DNA of 64,000 nt from Hyphomicrobiales bacterium (GTDB taxonomy: Bacteria; Pseudomonadota; Alphaproteobacteria; Parvibaculales; Parvibaculaceae), in the NCBI GenBank assembly GCA_016124805.1, contig WGND01000004.1:124001-188000 (forward strand), written 5' to 3'. Below, one piece after another: positions 1 to 8,703 of the stretch. The notes under the pieces were generated by a model, which saw only the letters and a program-made list of their open reading frames with translations, was not told where the DNA came from and made no database searches. The translations under genes were made by a program, and so were the position numbers. Within the stretch, counting starts at the first letter, position 1. Each line of letters starts with the position of its first letter.

Positions 1-2181
1 GGTGGCACGCCGGTCGCCGTCTCGCTGCCTGCCGCCGAAGTCTATTATGAAAGCCGCGGCCAGAATTGGGAACGGGCTGCCTTCATCAAGGCGCGCGCGG
101 TGGCCGGTGATCTGGAAGCCGGGGGCCGCTTCCTCGATCTTCTGACGCCCTATATCTGGCGCAAGAATCTCGACTTTGCGGCGATTGACGATATCCACTC
201 CATGAAGCGCCAGATCCATGCGGTGGGCGGCCATGGCGTCATTGCGGTGGCAGGCCACAATGTGAAGCTCGGGCGCGGCGGCATTCGCGAGATCGAATTT
301 TTCGTGCAGACACAGCAGCTGATTGCGGGAGGACGCGAATACAGCCTGCGCGGCAAGAAGACCTGCGCCATGCTGGATCAGCTCGCCGAGATGCAATGGA
401 TCACGCCCGACGCCGCGCAGGAACTGAAGGAAGCTTATCGCTTTCTGCGCACGCTTGAGCATCGTCTGCAGATGATCAATGACGACCAGACCCATTCGCT
501 GCCGTCTGACGCCGAAGGTTTGCGCCATGTCGCGCTCTTCATGGGCTTTGAGGATGTCGAGACATTTTCCGAAGCGCTGACACAACGCCTGCGATGCGTG
601 CAGCATCACTATGCCAATCTTTTTGAAACCGCGCCGCCTCTGGCCGAGGAAAGCGGCAGCCTTGTTTTCACCGGCAATGATGATGACCCCGAAACCATCG
701 CGACGCTGAAGGCGCTGGGTTTCAAGCAGACATCGCAAATGTCGGAAACCATTCGCGCCTGGCATTCGGGGCGCTATGCCGCGACGCGCTCCACCCGCGC
801 GCGTGAAATGCTGACCGCGCTGATGCCCGCGCTGTTGCGCGCGCTTGCCGCCACGCCCAATCCGGATACGGCCTTCACCCATTTCGATGATTTCCTGCGC
901 GGCTTGCCTGCCGGTATCCAGCTTTTTTCGATGCTCTATTCGCATCCGGGCCTGCTGGACCTTCTGGCCGGTATCTCCAGCACTGCGCCGCGCATGGCGC
1001 ATTATCTGAGCGAAAATGCCGCCGTGCTGGAAGCCTTTATCGATCCGAATTTCCATGAAGTGCTGCCCGGCAGCAATGATCTTCAGCAGTCGCTGGAGGC
1101 AGCCCTTGCCAAGGCGGCCGATTATCAGGACGTGCTCGATTTTGCCCGTGTCTGGGCGCGCGAATATCGCTTCCGCCTGAGTGTGCGCGTGCTGGCGGGC
1201 AGTGCCGATGCCGCCGAGGCAGGTCCGGCCTATGCCGCCATTGCGTCCGGTCTTGTCGATGCGCTGGCCCCGATTGCACAGCAGAAAGTGGCCGAGCGCT
1301 TCGGCGAAATGCCGGGCGGTCATTTTGCGACGCTTGCCATGGGCAAGCTCGGCAGCCGCGAAATGAGCGCCACTTCCGATCTTGATCTGATCATGATCTA
1401 TGAGACGGCGGACGCCCATGCGCTCTCCGACGGCAAGAAACAGGCGGAACCGCCAACCTATTATGCGCGCATCTGCCAGCAGCTGATCAATGCGCTGACC
1501 GCGCCCACGGCGGAGGGCAAGCTCTATGAGGTGGATCTGCGCCTGCGGCCCTCGGGCAATGCCGGACCGATTGCGACCTCGCTAAAGGCCTTTGAAGATT
1601 ATCAGGCCAAGGAGGCCTGGACCTGGGAGCATATGGCGCTGACACGCGCGCGGGTGATCTCGGGCGATGCGGCGCTCAAGGCCAAGATCGAAGCCGCCAT
1701 CGCGACAACGCTTCGCCGGAAGCGCGATCCGGCGCTGATTGCCAAGGATGTGCGCGACATGCGCGCCCGCATCGAGAAGGAATTTCCAAGCAAGGATGCC
1801 TGGGAACTGAAATATGTGCGCGGCGGCCTCGTCGATCTGGAATTCATCAGCCAGTTTCTGCAACTGATCCATGCCCATGCCCATCCCGACATTCTGCAAT
1901 GTCATACACGGACATCGCTGATGAAGGTGGCCGAAGCCCGCCTCATTCCCTCGCAGATGGCCGATGCGCTCGTGGCAGCGATTGATCTCAACCATAATCT
2001 GACCCAGGTGATCCGGGTCTGCGTGGAGACGGATTTCAAACCCGCCGAGGCCACCAGCGGGCTCAAGGCGCTGCTCGCCCGGGCCGGGGCCGCGCCGGAT
2101 TTTGCGACACTGGAATCACAGCTCCGTGACAGCCAGGCCCAGGTCCGTGAGGCCTTTGACAGCATCATCCTGCCGGCCTGA
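1..2181 (+). CDS. glnE: Bifunctional glutamine synthetase adenylyltransferase/deadenylyltransferase, 5' end cut off
   Basis: GlnE adds AMP to, and removes it from, glutamine synthetase in response to PII, controlling nitrogen assimilation in the cytoplasm. The frame is open from base 1; 726 residues are visible of a protein usually about 950-1000 long. It enters at a conserved stretch with YYESRGQNWERAA and IKAR, passes the GGIREIEFF segment near fragment residue 93, and has a complete second nucleotidyltransferase site, GKLGSREMSATSDLDL, near residue 448, followed by RGGLVDLEF near 608. The first active site lies outside the window. The stop at 2179-2181 is followed by 232 bases without a gene before the next start. 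The identification is firm; only the N-terminus is missing. Confidence 0.96.
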   Translation, partial: GGTPVAVSLPAAEVYYESRGQNWERAAFIKARAVAGDLEAGGRFLDLLTPYIWRKNLDFAAIDDIHSMKRQIHAVGGHGVIAVAGHNVKLGRGGIREIEFFVQTQQLIAGGREYSLRGKKTCAMLDQLAEMQWITPDAAQELKEAYRFLRTLEHRLQMINDDQTHSLPSDAEGLRHVALFMGFEDVETFSEALTQRLRCVQHHYANLFETAPPLAEESGSLVFTGNDDDPETIATLKALGFKQTSQMSETIRAWHSGRYAATRSTRAREMLTALMPALLRALAATPNPDTAFTHFDDFLRGLPAGIQLFSMLYSHPGLLDLLAGISSTAPRMAHYLSENAAVLEAFIDPNFHEVLPGSNDLQQSLEAALAKAADYQDVLDFARVWAREYRFRLSVRVLAGSADAAEAGPAYAAIASGLVDALAPIAQQKVAERFGEMPGGHFATLAMGKLGSREMSATSDLDLIMIYETADAHALSDGKKQAEPPTYYARICQQLINALTAPTAEGKLYEVDLRLRPSGNAGPIATSLKAFEDYQAKEAWTWEHMALTRARVISGDAALKAKIEAAIATTLRRKRDPALIAKDVRDMRARIEKEFPSKDAWELKYVRGGLVDLEFISQFLQLIHAHAHPDILQCHTRTSLMKVAEARLIPSQMADALVAAIDLNHNLTQVIRVCVETDFKPAEATSGLKALLARAGAAPDFATLESQLRDSQAQVREAFDSIILPA

Positions 2182-2413
2182 TGTCCTGAAATGGCTGGCG
2201 GCAAACTTGCAGCATTTACGTGACAGATTTGGACGAATTTTTTTCGCGCTGAAAAGGGGCAGCAAGGGAAAATAAGGCCATGTCTGCGCAAACTAAGTTA
2301 ACGCATCCGCTGTAGAGACAATGGCGGGTGAGTGTCCGCTATTCGGGGCGTGCCAATACGGTACGCTTCGACTACCAATCCAGGGGTGGACAAGCGCGTG
2401 GAGATTGCGACGC

Positions 2414-4030
2414 ATGAAGCGTCATGACGCCATTGTGATCGGCGCCGGAGTAAACGGATTGACGGCTGCTGCCTATCTGGCACGCAGCGGTCTTCGTGTG
2501 CTCGTACTGGACCGCAATGCGCGCGCCGGTGGCGGCGATATGGGCTATGAGATCGCGCCGGGCTTCCGTCTCTCCCGTTTTGCGCTCGGCCATATGGGCC
2601 TGCCGTCGGGAATCGTCACCGATCTGGACCTTGCCCGTCATGGCTTGCGCTTCCTGCGCGCCGAAGGTGGCGTGACCATGCGCCCCGATGGCAGCTATCT
2701 GGCAAGTTACCGCGATGGTGATGTGCAGCGCCGCGAACTCGCCCGCCATTCGGCCCGCGATGCCGATGCCTTCATCCGCTATCGCCGCGACAAGCTGGCT
2801 GACGCACAGCGTCTGGCACCGCTGCTGACAGGCGGGATGGACGATGTGGTCGGGCGCAATTTCAGTGCCTTCCGTCGCCGACTGGCGCTTGCCGGAAAGC
2901 TTGGCGCCATGGGGCCCGCCGACATCATCGAGGCCAGCCGCATCTGGACCCAGTCCATGGCCCAGACGCTGGATGATTATTTTGAGAATGATCTGGTCAA
3001 GGCGCATCTGGCCGGACCCGCGCTGATGGGCGCAACGCTCGGCCCTTCGTCGCAGACAGGAGCAAGCCGCCTCATCACGGGCTTTCTGGGATTGCAGGGC
3101 AGGGGCGCACAGGATGCCGCTGCCGGCCTGCCCGACCATGTCATGCCGCTGGGTGGACCTGATGCACTGCTTGATGCCTTGCGCCACGCCATTGAAGCAG
3201 CTGGTGGCAGCCTGCGCCTTGAAGCGGAAGTCACCGATGTCATGATCCGCGATAGCCGCGTGCGCGGTGTCGTGCTGGCCGATGGCGAGGAAATCGAAGC
3301 CGATGCCGTGCTCTCCGATCTTGATCTGAAGCGCAGCTTTCTCGGCCTCTTCCAGTGGAAGGACCTGCCCGACGGGCTCGTGACAAAGACGGGTGCCTTC
3401 CGCACCACCGGCGCAGTCGCCAAGATCAATCTGGCGCTTGACGGTTTGCCGTCCTTTCCCTCCCTGCCGCAGGGCTGCGGCGCGATTGCCGGTGGCTTGA
3501 TGCTGGGCACCTCGCTCGACGAGATGGATCGCGCCTATGACGACTGGCGCGACGGCCTGCCGCCACGCGGGCCGCTCATTCAGGCTTTCCTGCCGAGCCT
3601 GACGGATTCAACACTTGCCCCGCAGGGCAAGCATGTCATGTCGGTGATGCTGCAATTTGTGCCGCAGACGCTTTACGAAGGCGATTGGACGGTGGCGCGA
3701 CGGACAGAGCTGACAAAACGCGTCATGGACCGCCTTGCCGAAATCAGCCCGGATCTCGACAGGCTGGTGATCGCCAGCGAATTGCTGTTGCCCGGCGACA
3801 TGGAAAATGAAGCGGGGCTGACCGCAGGCGATCTGGCACAGGGCGAAATGACGCTCGACCAGATGTTCGTCAATCGACCATTCGCGGCAGGCGGCAGCTA
3901 TGAAACGCCGCTGCGCAATTTCTATATCTGCTCCTCAAGTGCGCATCCCGGCACCTTGGCCGCAGGCATGGCAGGCGCCAATGCGGCAGCCCGCATCCTT
4001 TCCATGGGCAGGAAGCGAGCGGCCTCATGA
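2414..4030 (+). CDS. Phytoene-desaturase-like (PYROXD2-type) NAD(P)/FAD oxidoreductase, first of a tandem pair
   Basis: This 538-residue flavoprotein starts with a Rossmann FAD site (IVIGAGVNGLTAAAYLARSG, from about residue 6) and continues through the FAD/amine-oxidase fold to a C-terminal FAD segment with GGSYETPLRNFYICSSSAHP. The APQGKHVMSV stretch fits the PYROXD2 branch of CrtI-like proteins rather than true carotenoid desaturases. I chose the ATG at 2414 because the Rossmann motif follows at once; an upstream in-frame start at 2321 would add 31 residues that look non-coding. It overlaps the next gene by 4 bases (ATGA), so the two are translationally coupled. No carotenoid genes are nearby. 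The substrate is unknown; an amine or acyl oxidation is inference. Confidence 0.8.
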   Translation: MKRHDAIVIGAGVNGLTAAAYLARSGLRVLVLDRNARAGGGDMGYEIAPGFRLSRFALGHMGLPSGIVTDLDLARHGLRFLRAEGGVTMRPDGSYLASYRDGDVQRRELARHSARDADAFIRYRRDKLADAQRLAPLLTGGMDDVVGRNFSAFRRRLALAGKLGAMGPADIIEASRIWTQSMAQTLDDYFENDLVKAHLAGPALMGATLGPSSQTGASRLITGFLGLQGRGAQDAAAGLPDHVMPLGGPDALLDALRHAIEAAGGSLRLEAEVTDVMIRDSRVRGVVLADGEEIEADAVLSDLDLKRSFLGLFQWKDLPDGLVTKTGAFRTTGAVAKINLALDGLPSFPSLPQGCGAIAGGLMLGTSLDEMDRAYDDWRDGLPPRGPLIQAFLPSLTDSTLAPQGKHVMSVMLQFVPQTLYEGDWTVARRTELTKRVMDRLAEISPDLDRLVIASELLLPGDMENEAGLTAGDLAQGEMTLDQMFVNRPFAAGGSYETPLRNFYICSSSAHPGTLAAGMAGANAAARILSMGRKRAAS

Positions 4031-5574
4031 GCACGGTCAAGACACACAGCTATGATGTGATTGTGATCGGGGCCGGTCATAACGGCCTTGTGGCGGCCGC
4101 CACGCTCGCCAGGGCGGGCAAGCGCGTGCTGCTGCTGGAACGCAGCCAGCAGATGGGCGGGGCCATGGCGACGGCAGAAATTTCGCCGGGCTATCGCGTC
4201 TCGACGGCGGCGCACATGATCGACGCCTTGCCGCCCCGGCTGGAGCGTCAGCTGCGTCTGAAAAAATATGGCCTGCGCTATGGGAAGCAGCCCTTGCTCA
4301 CCATGGCACTCAATCGCGACGGCAAACATCTGACACTGCCCGCCGGCAACAAACCCATGGAGGGTCTTTCGGCCAGTGATGGCGAGGCCTATATCCGCTT
4401 TGCGCGACAGCGCGAGGGGCTGGCCCGATTGCTCAGCCACGCCATGGCGCAACGCGCGGGCGACAATCTGGGGCATTCCCTGCAGCGGCTGATCTGGCGC
4501 GCCGCCTTCATGCGCCATGTCGCCATCGGTGAGCTGACACAATTTGCCCCGGCACGTCTGGGCGACATTCTCGACCGTGAATTTGAATCGCCGCTGCTCA
4601 AGGGCGCGCTGGCGCTCGATGCATTGATCGGTCAGGCGGAAGGGCCCTATGAACCGGGCACGGCCTTGCAGCTGCTGCACAAGACCAGCCAGCGACAGGG
4701 CGGCGCCCGCCAGCGCGTGCCACTGGGCGGGCTTGGCGCACTTGCCGAAGCGCTGTGTGGCGCGATCCTCGCGCGGGGTGGCGAAATCCGCCCCGGCGTG
4801 GAGGTGTCAAAAATCATTGTCCATGGCGGACATGCCGCCGGTGTGGAAACCGCTTCGGGTGAAAAGATTACCGCCGCGCAGGTGCTCTCCTGCATTGATG
4901 CGCGCACCACCATGCTCGACCTTGTCGGCGCGGCCTGTCTGGATACGGGGCTGGCAAAGAGCTTCCGGCAGATCCGCCATCGCGGCGCGACCGCCAAGAT
5001 CAATCTGGCGCTGGACGGCCTGCCGACCATTGCCGGCCTTGCGCCTGCCCTGGCCGGAAGCCGGTTCCTGATCGTGCCCTCGCTGAAAGAACTTGATGAA
5101 GCCTGTCTGGCCTTCCGGCGTGGCGGGCTGACAACCGAACCGCCGATGGAAGTGCATCTGCCGAGCGTCAATGATGCAACGCTCGCCCCGGACGGCCAGC
5201 ATGTCATTTCCATCATCGTGCAATATGTGCCCCATGATGTGACCGGCGGCTGGAACACGGCCCATGAAAAACTCGTGCAGAATGTCGTCCAGACGCTGAC
5301 GCTCTACATGCCCGACATTGCCAGCCGCATTGTCGCAGGCGAAGTGCTGACGCCCCCCGATATTGAAATGAAATACAGTCTGACACAGGGCGACTGGCAT
5401 CACGGGGTGCTGGATATGGCGCGCCTGCTGACGCTGAAGCCCGCTGCCCTGATGGAAGGCTATGGCAGCACCATTCCAGGGCTTTATCTTGGCGGGGCGG
5501 CGGCCATGGCGGGCGGCATTTCCGGCAGCGCCGGTGAAGCTGCCGCGCGCGCAATGCTGAAGGGGAGGGCGTGA
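4027..5574 (+). CDS. Phytoene-desaturase-like (PYROXD2-type) NAD(P)/FAD oxidoreductase, second of a tandem pair
   Basis: A 515-residue paralogue of the preceding gene. It has the FAD site VIVIGAGHNGLVAAATLARA near residue 11, a TAKINLALDGLP stretch shared almost exactly with its neighbour, and a PDGQHVISIIVQYVPH motif matching the neighbour's PQGKHVMSVMLQFVP. The pair therefore looks like a tandem duplication that has diverged well below easy nucleotide recognition. The start overlaps the previous stop by 4 bases, and the stop lies next to the start of the GcvT-like gene, so all three are probably made together and may form a complex. The role is not known. A heteromeric oxidase is possible. 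Confidence 0.8.
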   Translation: MSTVKTHSYDVIVIGAGHNGLVAAATLARAGKRVLLLERSQQMGGAMATAEISPGYRVSTAAHMIDALPPRLERQLRLKKYGLRYGKQPLLTMALNRDGKHLTLPAGNKPMEGLSASDGEAYIRFARQREGLARLLSHAMAQRAGDNLGHSLQRLIWRAAFMRHVAIGELTQFAPARLGDILDREFESPLLKGALALDALIGQAEGPYEPGTALQLLHKTSQRQGGARQRVPLGGLGALAEALCGAILARGGEIRPGVEVSKIIVHGGHAAGVETASGEKITAAQVLSCIDARTTMLDLVGAACLDTGLAKSFRQIRHRGATAKINLALDGLPTIAGLAPALAGSRFLIVPSLKELDEACLAFRRGGLTTEPPMEVHLPSVNDATLAPDGQHVISIIVQYVPHDVTGGWNTAHEKLVQNVVQTLTLYMPDIASRIVAGEVLTPPDIEMKYSLTQGDWHHGVLDMARLLTLKPAALMEGYGSTIPGLYLGGAAAMAGGISGSAGEAAARAMLKGRA

Positions 5575-5576
5575 CC

Positions 5577-6740
5577 ATGAGCGAACCCGTCTTTGCCCGC
5601 CATGTGCTGATGAGCCCGCTTCATGCCGATGTGGCCGCTGAAAGCCGGACCAATCTCTGGACGCAATGGAATGGCTATAGCGTCGCCGCCTTGCTGAGTG
5701 ATCGCGAAAGCGAATATCAGGCCTTGCGCTATGCGGCTGCGCTGGTCGATCTCTCGCCGACCTGCATCTATGCGGTGACGGGTGCGCAGGCGCTCGGCTT
5801 TCTGCAGCGACTTGTGACGGGCGATGTTTCGAAACTCGCGCCGGGTGCGCGCATGCCGGTATTTTTCTGCGATGATCGGGGCTTGCTCGTGGGGGCAGGT
5901 CGTCTCGCGTGCCGTGGTGACAATGATTATCATCTGTCAACGGATGAACCGGCACTCGCCTGGCTGCTCGACAGTGCCTATGGCTTTGACGTGCGGGTCG
6001 AGGATATGACGCAGCAGCAGGCGCGTATCGGTGTCTGGGGGGCCAGGGCAGAGGCTTTGCTGGCACTTGTGACAAGCGATGATCTGACGGGCTTGCAGCC
6101 CGATCATGCTGCCTCTTGCAAGCTTGCGGGCATGCCGGTGTCGCTGGTGCGCAATGGCGCCGATCATCTGGCGCCGGGATATGTGCTGACCTGCGATCTC
6201 GATGATGCCTCGGCCATCTGGCGGCGCCTGCGGGACCAGCGCGAGGTACCAGGTCTTCAGGCCATCGGCTGGGATGTGCTGAACACCGCCCGTCTTGAGA
6301 TGGGCATCGCGCGGGCCGGTGTGGATTATCAGAACATCTTTTCAGCCATTCATCGCGCCGATGCGCTGACACCTTTTGAAGCGGGTGTGGGTGCGCACGT
6401 CGATTTCACGAAAACGCATTTCACGGGCCGCGCCGCGCTGTTGCCGTTGAAAGACAAGACACCCGCACGCAAAATCATCCGGCTTCAGGTGAACGGGCAA
6501 GAGCCTTTGACGCTGTCGGATGTGCGTCAGGGCGATGCCGTGATCGGTCGTGTCACGAGTTCAGCCTATTCGCCTGCCCACGGCGCGCATCTGGCGCTGG
6601 CGCGGGTCTCGATGACGGCCGGAAAGACCCCTGACAGCCTCTCCGTCGAGGCCGAATTCCGCCGTAATTCGGTCGTTTCGCGGGCCTGGCGCGCGGCCAG
6701 CCTGCCTGGCGATGCGACCATCGCGATTAATTATCTGTAA
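5577..6740 (+). CDS. GcvT-like aminomethyltransferase family protein
   Basis: A 387-residue protein of the folate-binding GcvT/YgfZ/DMGDH fold. Family landmarks are DLSPT near residue 57, GFLQRLVTGDV near 71, the ARLEMGIARAGVDYQ region near 238 and FTKTHFTGRAALLPLK near 277, followed by a C-terminal barrel. True glycine-cleavage T-proteins carry a catalytic Asp in a GG.xDD segment; here the aligned stretch reads DDRGLLVGAGRL, so that Asp seems to be missing. A GTG six bases upstream (5571) is in frame, but AGGGGAGG at 5560-5567 is better placed for the ATG at 5577. No gcvH or gcvP lies nearby. With two flavoproteins upstream, the family logic suggests capture of a one-carbon unit from oxidative demethylation; this is inference. 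Confidence 0.78.
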   Translation: MSEPVFARHVLMSPLHADVAAESRTNLWTQWNGYSVAALLSDRESEYQALRYAAALVDLSPTCIYAVTGAQALGFLQRLVTGDVSKLAPGARMPVFFCDDRGLLVGAGRLACRGDNDYHLSTDEPALAWLLDSAYGFDVRVEDMTQQQARIGVWGARAEALLALVTSDDLTGLQPDHAASCKLAGMPVSLVRNGADHLAPGYVLTCDLDDASAIWRRLRDQREVPGLQAIGWDVLNTARLEMGIARAGVDYQNIFSAIHRADALTPFEAGVGAHVDFTKTHFTGRAALLPLKDKTPARKIIRLQVNGQEPLTLSDVRQGDAVIGRVTSSAYSPAHGAHLALARVSMTAGKTPDSLSVEAEFRRNSVVSRAWRAASLPGDATIAINYL

Positions 6741-6904
6741 TCACCATTTTCTTCCGACGGAACAGCCTCACCACCCCGTTAGAGATAGTACGAACGGCGG
6801 CGATGCAGAGGCTGATCCTCCCCCCCTTAGATTGGTTTCGCTCCCGTCGTTCGTGCCTACACGGCAGCTACAGGGGTGCAGCTGATCCAAGGAGAGTGAT
6901 CAAA

Positions 6905-7426
6905 ATGAAAAAAGTGACGTTTAAGATTCTGACCGGTGTGACACTGGCTGCAGCTCTTGCCACCGGTTCGGTCGTTGCAATGGCCGCCAGTGGTGACGAT
7001 GCCACCCCCCGACATGGCAAATGGGGCCATGGCGAACGCTTTGACATGATGGATACCGACAAGGACGGCGCGTTGAGCAAAGCAGAGCTCTCAGCCCGTG
7101 GCGATGCGATGTTCGCCAAAATGGATATTGATGGCGATGGCGTCGTGACCAAGGAAGAAGCCACAAAGGCTGCCGAGGCACGCCAGGCCGAACGCGTGGC
7201 CAAGCGGGCCGAAAAGCGTTTCAGCCGTCTTGATGCCGATGGCGATGGCAAGGTCACCAAAGCCGAATTTGACGCCATGGGCGAAAAGCGTTTCGCCATG
7301 ATGGACGAGAATGGCGACGGCAAGATTGAAAAGGGTGAAGGCCGCAAGATGATGAAGCATCATCGCGGCCCTGGCGACGATGAGATGGCCCCGCCGCCGG
7401 CACCGGAAGATGATGAAGCGCAGTAA
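6905..7426 (+). CDS. Secreted EF-hand protein with four calcium-binding loops
   Basis: A 173-residue exported protein. The N-terminus is a signal peptide with likely cleavage near residue 27 (VVAMA). Four EF-hand loops follow: DTDKDGALSKAE (50-61), DIDGDGVVTKEE (74-85), DADGDGKVTKAE (110-121) and DENGDGKIEKGE (134-145), each with acidic residues at the calcium-coordinating positions. The tail is rich in Pro, Asp and Glu. The ATG at 6905 has GGAGAG just upstream; an earlier in-frame start at 6803 would bury the signal peptide. It lies 21 bases before an ECF sigma gene and heads that operon, so it may buffer or sense periplasmic calcium or another divalent metal. Confidence 0.85.
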   Translation: MKKVTFKILTGVTLAAALATGSVVAMAASGDDATPRHGKWGHGERFDMMDTDKDGALSKAELSARGDAMFAKMDIDGDGVVTKEEATKAAEARQAERVAKRAEKRFSRLDADGDGKVTKAEFDAMGEKRFAMMDENGDGKIEKGEGRKMMKHHRGPGDDEMAPPPAPEDDEAQ

Positions 7427-7447
7427 AAATGCGCTAAGGTAAGCGAC

Positions 7448-8116
7448 ATGTTTCGTGTTCGGGACATGCAGGAGGACGTCGGTTTTGACCGGCGTCCTCA
7501 AGCGCGTTTGAAGCCACAGCCAAATGAGGGGGGAAGGGGCCCTGACTTATTGACCACGCCCTCTGACGATGAACTGGTGGCGGCTGTGGCGCAGGGCGAT
7601 GAGCGCGCCTGCCGCATGCTCATGGACCGTCATCTGACACGTGTCGTGGCGCTGGCCCGGCGCATGTTGGGCAATCACGCCGATGCCGAAGAAGTCGCGC
7701 AGGAAGTCTTTCTGCGCGTCTGGACCCATGCCGAGCGCTGGGAGCCGGGGCGGGCCCAGTTTTCCACCTGGCTGCATCGTGTGGCGACCAATCTCTGTCT
7801 CGACAGGCTGCGCCGCAAGGGCACGACCGATATCGATTCCATTCCCGAACCCGAAAGCGAAGAACCCGGCCCCGGCGAGTTGCTGGAGCAGCGCGAGCTT
7901 GCCGACCGTGTGGAAGAGGCCCTGCAGCGGCTGCCGGCGCGCCAGCGCGCGGCGATCACGCTGTCGCATTTTCAGGGACTGACCAATATTGAGGCGGCTG
8001 AAATACTCGAGGTGACCGTGGAAGCCGTGGAATCCCTTTTGGGGCGTGCAAGACGGCAACTGCGTGATCTTTTGGCGACGGAAAAAGAAGAGTGGCTACG
8101 TAGAACCATTAAATAG
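7448..8116 (+). CDS. ECF-type RNA polymerase sigma factor
   Basis: A 222-residue sigma-70 family factor with only regions 2 and 4. Region 2 covers about residues 55-125, with HADAEEVAQEVFLRVW and FSTWLHRVATNLCLDRLRRK. Region 4 covers about 155-215, with LPARQRAAITLSHFQGLTN and a helix-turn-helix ending in VESLLGRARRQLRDLL. The first 45 residues are poorly conserved, so a later start is possible; AAGG at 7436-7439 supports the ATG at 7448. It sits between an EF-hand gene and a single-pass membrane protein that is a plausible anti-sigma factor, the usual arrangement for envelope-stress ECF factors. Family identity is firm; the signal is unknown. Confidence 0.92.
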   Translation: MFRVRDMQEDVGFDRRPQARLKPQPNEGGRGPDLLTTPSDDELVAAVAQGDERACRMLMDRHLTRVVALARRMLGNHADAEEVAQEVFLRVWTHAERWEPGRAQFSTWLHRVATNLCLDRLRRKGTTDIDSIPEPESEEPGPGELLEQRELADRVEEALQRLPARQRAAITLSHFQGLTNIEAAEILEVTVEAVESLLGRARRQLRDLLATEKEEWLRRTIK

Positions 8117-8151
8117 GCTCAAATGACACCTAATCTGATTGAGCGAACGGG

Positions 8152-8703
8152 ATGAAGACGATGACATCTGTATCCATAACGACACAGCGACTGGCTGAAC
8201 TGATTGACGCCTATGGGGCGTCGCCGGAACGCTGGCCGGCCAGTGAGCGCGAGCAGGCCCTGGCGCTGCTGGCCCGCTCCCCTGTGGCGCGTGAACAGAT
8301 GCAGCAGGCCCGCCAGCTCGACAATCTGCTGGATATGGCACCTGTGGCACGACCCAGTGTGTCGCTGGAAGAGCGGATCATGGCGGCACGTCCGCGATCC
8401 GTGCCCCCTGTCAAAGCGGTCGCCGCGGCACCGGCGCGATCTTTCTGGGCAGGCCTGATGGGCGGCTTCGGGTCGTCCCGTTCGGCAAGCCTGCCATCGG
8501 GCATGCTGGCCGCGTCCATCGTGCTGGGCCTGACGCTCGGCACCTCGGTTAATGCGCTTGAATATATCAGCAAGGGGCTCAATGGGTCGTCGGCCACCAC
8601 CACCGCATCGGCAACAACGTTGGCCACAACGGAAGACACGCGGGATCAGTTTCTTGGCTATGCCGTTCTGGATTCCAGCTATGCCGAGGAGTTGATCCGT
8701 TGA
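8152..8703 (+). CDS. Single-pass membrane protein, probable anti-sigma factor
   Basis: A 183-residue protein with a cytoplasmic N-terminal half (RLAELIDAYGASPERWP near residue 12), one hydrophobic segment near residues 117-137 (MLAASIVLGLTLGTSVNAL) and a short Ser/Thr-rich periplasmic tail. No zinc-binding HxxxCxxC anti-sigma motif is visible. The position just after an ECF sigma gene and the topology make it a likely membrane anchor for that sigma factor. Its stop overlaps the TTG start of the next gene in a TTGA. The family function is not established from sequence alone. Confidence 0.7.
   Translation: MKTMTSVSITTQRLAELIDAYGASPERWPASEREQALALLARSPVAREQMQQARQLDNLLDMAPVARPSVSLEERIMAARPRSVPPVKAVAAAPARSFWAGLMGGFGSSRSASLPSGMLAASIVLGLTLGTSVNALEYISKGLNGSSATTTASATTLATTEDTRDQFLGYAVLDSSYAEELIR

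Noticed and set aside
2182-2413. Possible tRNA or small RNA gene between glnE and the first flavoprotein
   Set aside because: A TTCGA-like piece and some pairing exist, but no cloverleaf can be drawn.
4807-6372. 521-codon minus-strand frame opposite the second flavoprotein and GcvT-like genes
   Set aside because: It is an antisense shadow of two genes with clear family motifs, and its translation is Arg/Pro/His-rich without domains.
6759-6780. Possible ECF promoter GGAAC ... CGTT upstream of the EF-hand gene
   Set aside because: The spacing between the two elements is 13 bases, shorter than the 16-17 expected for ECF promoters of this type.
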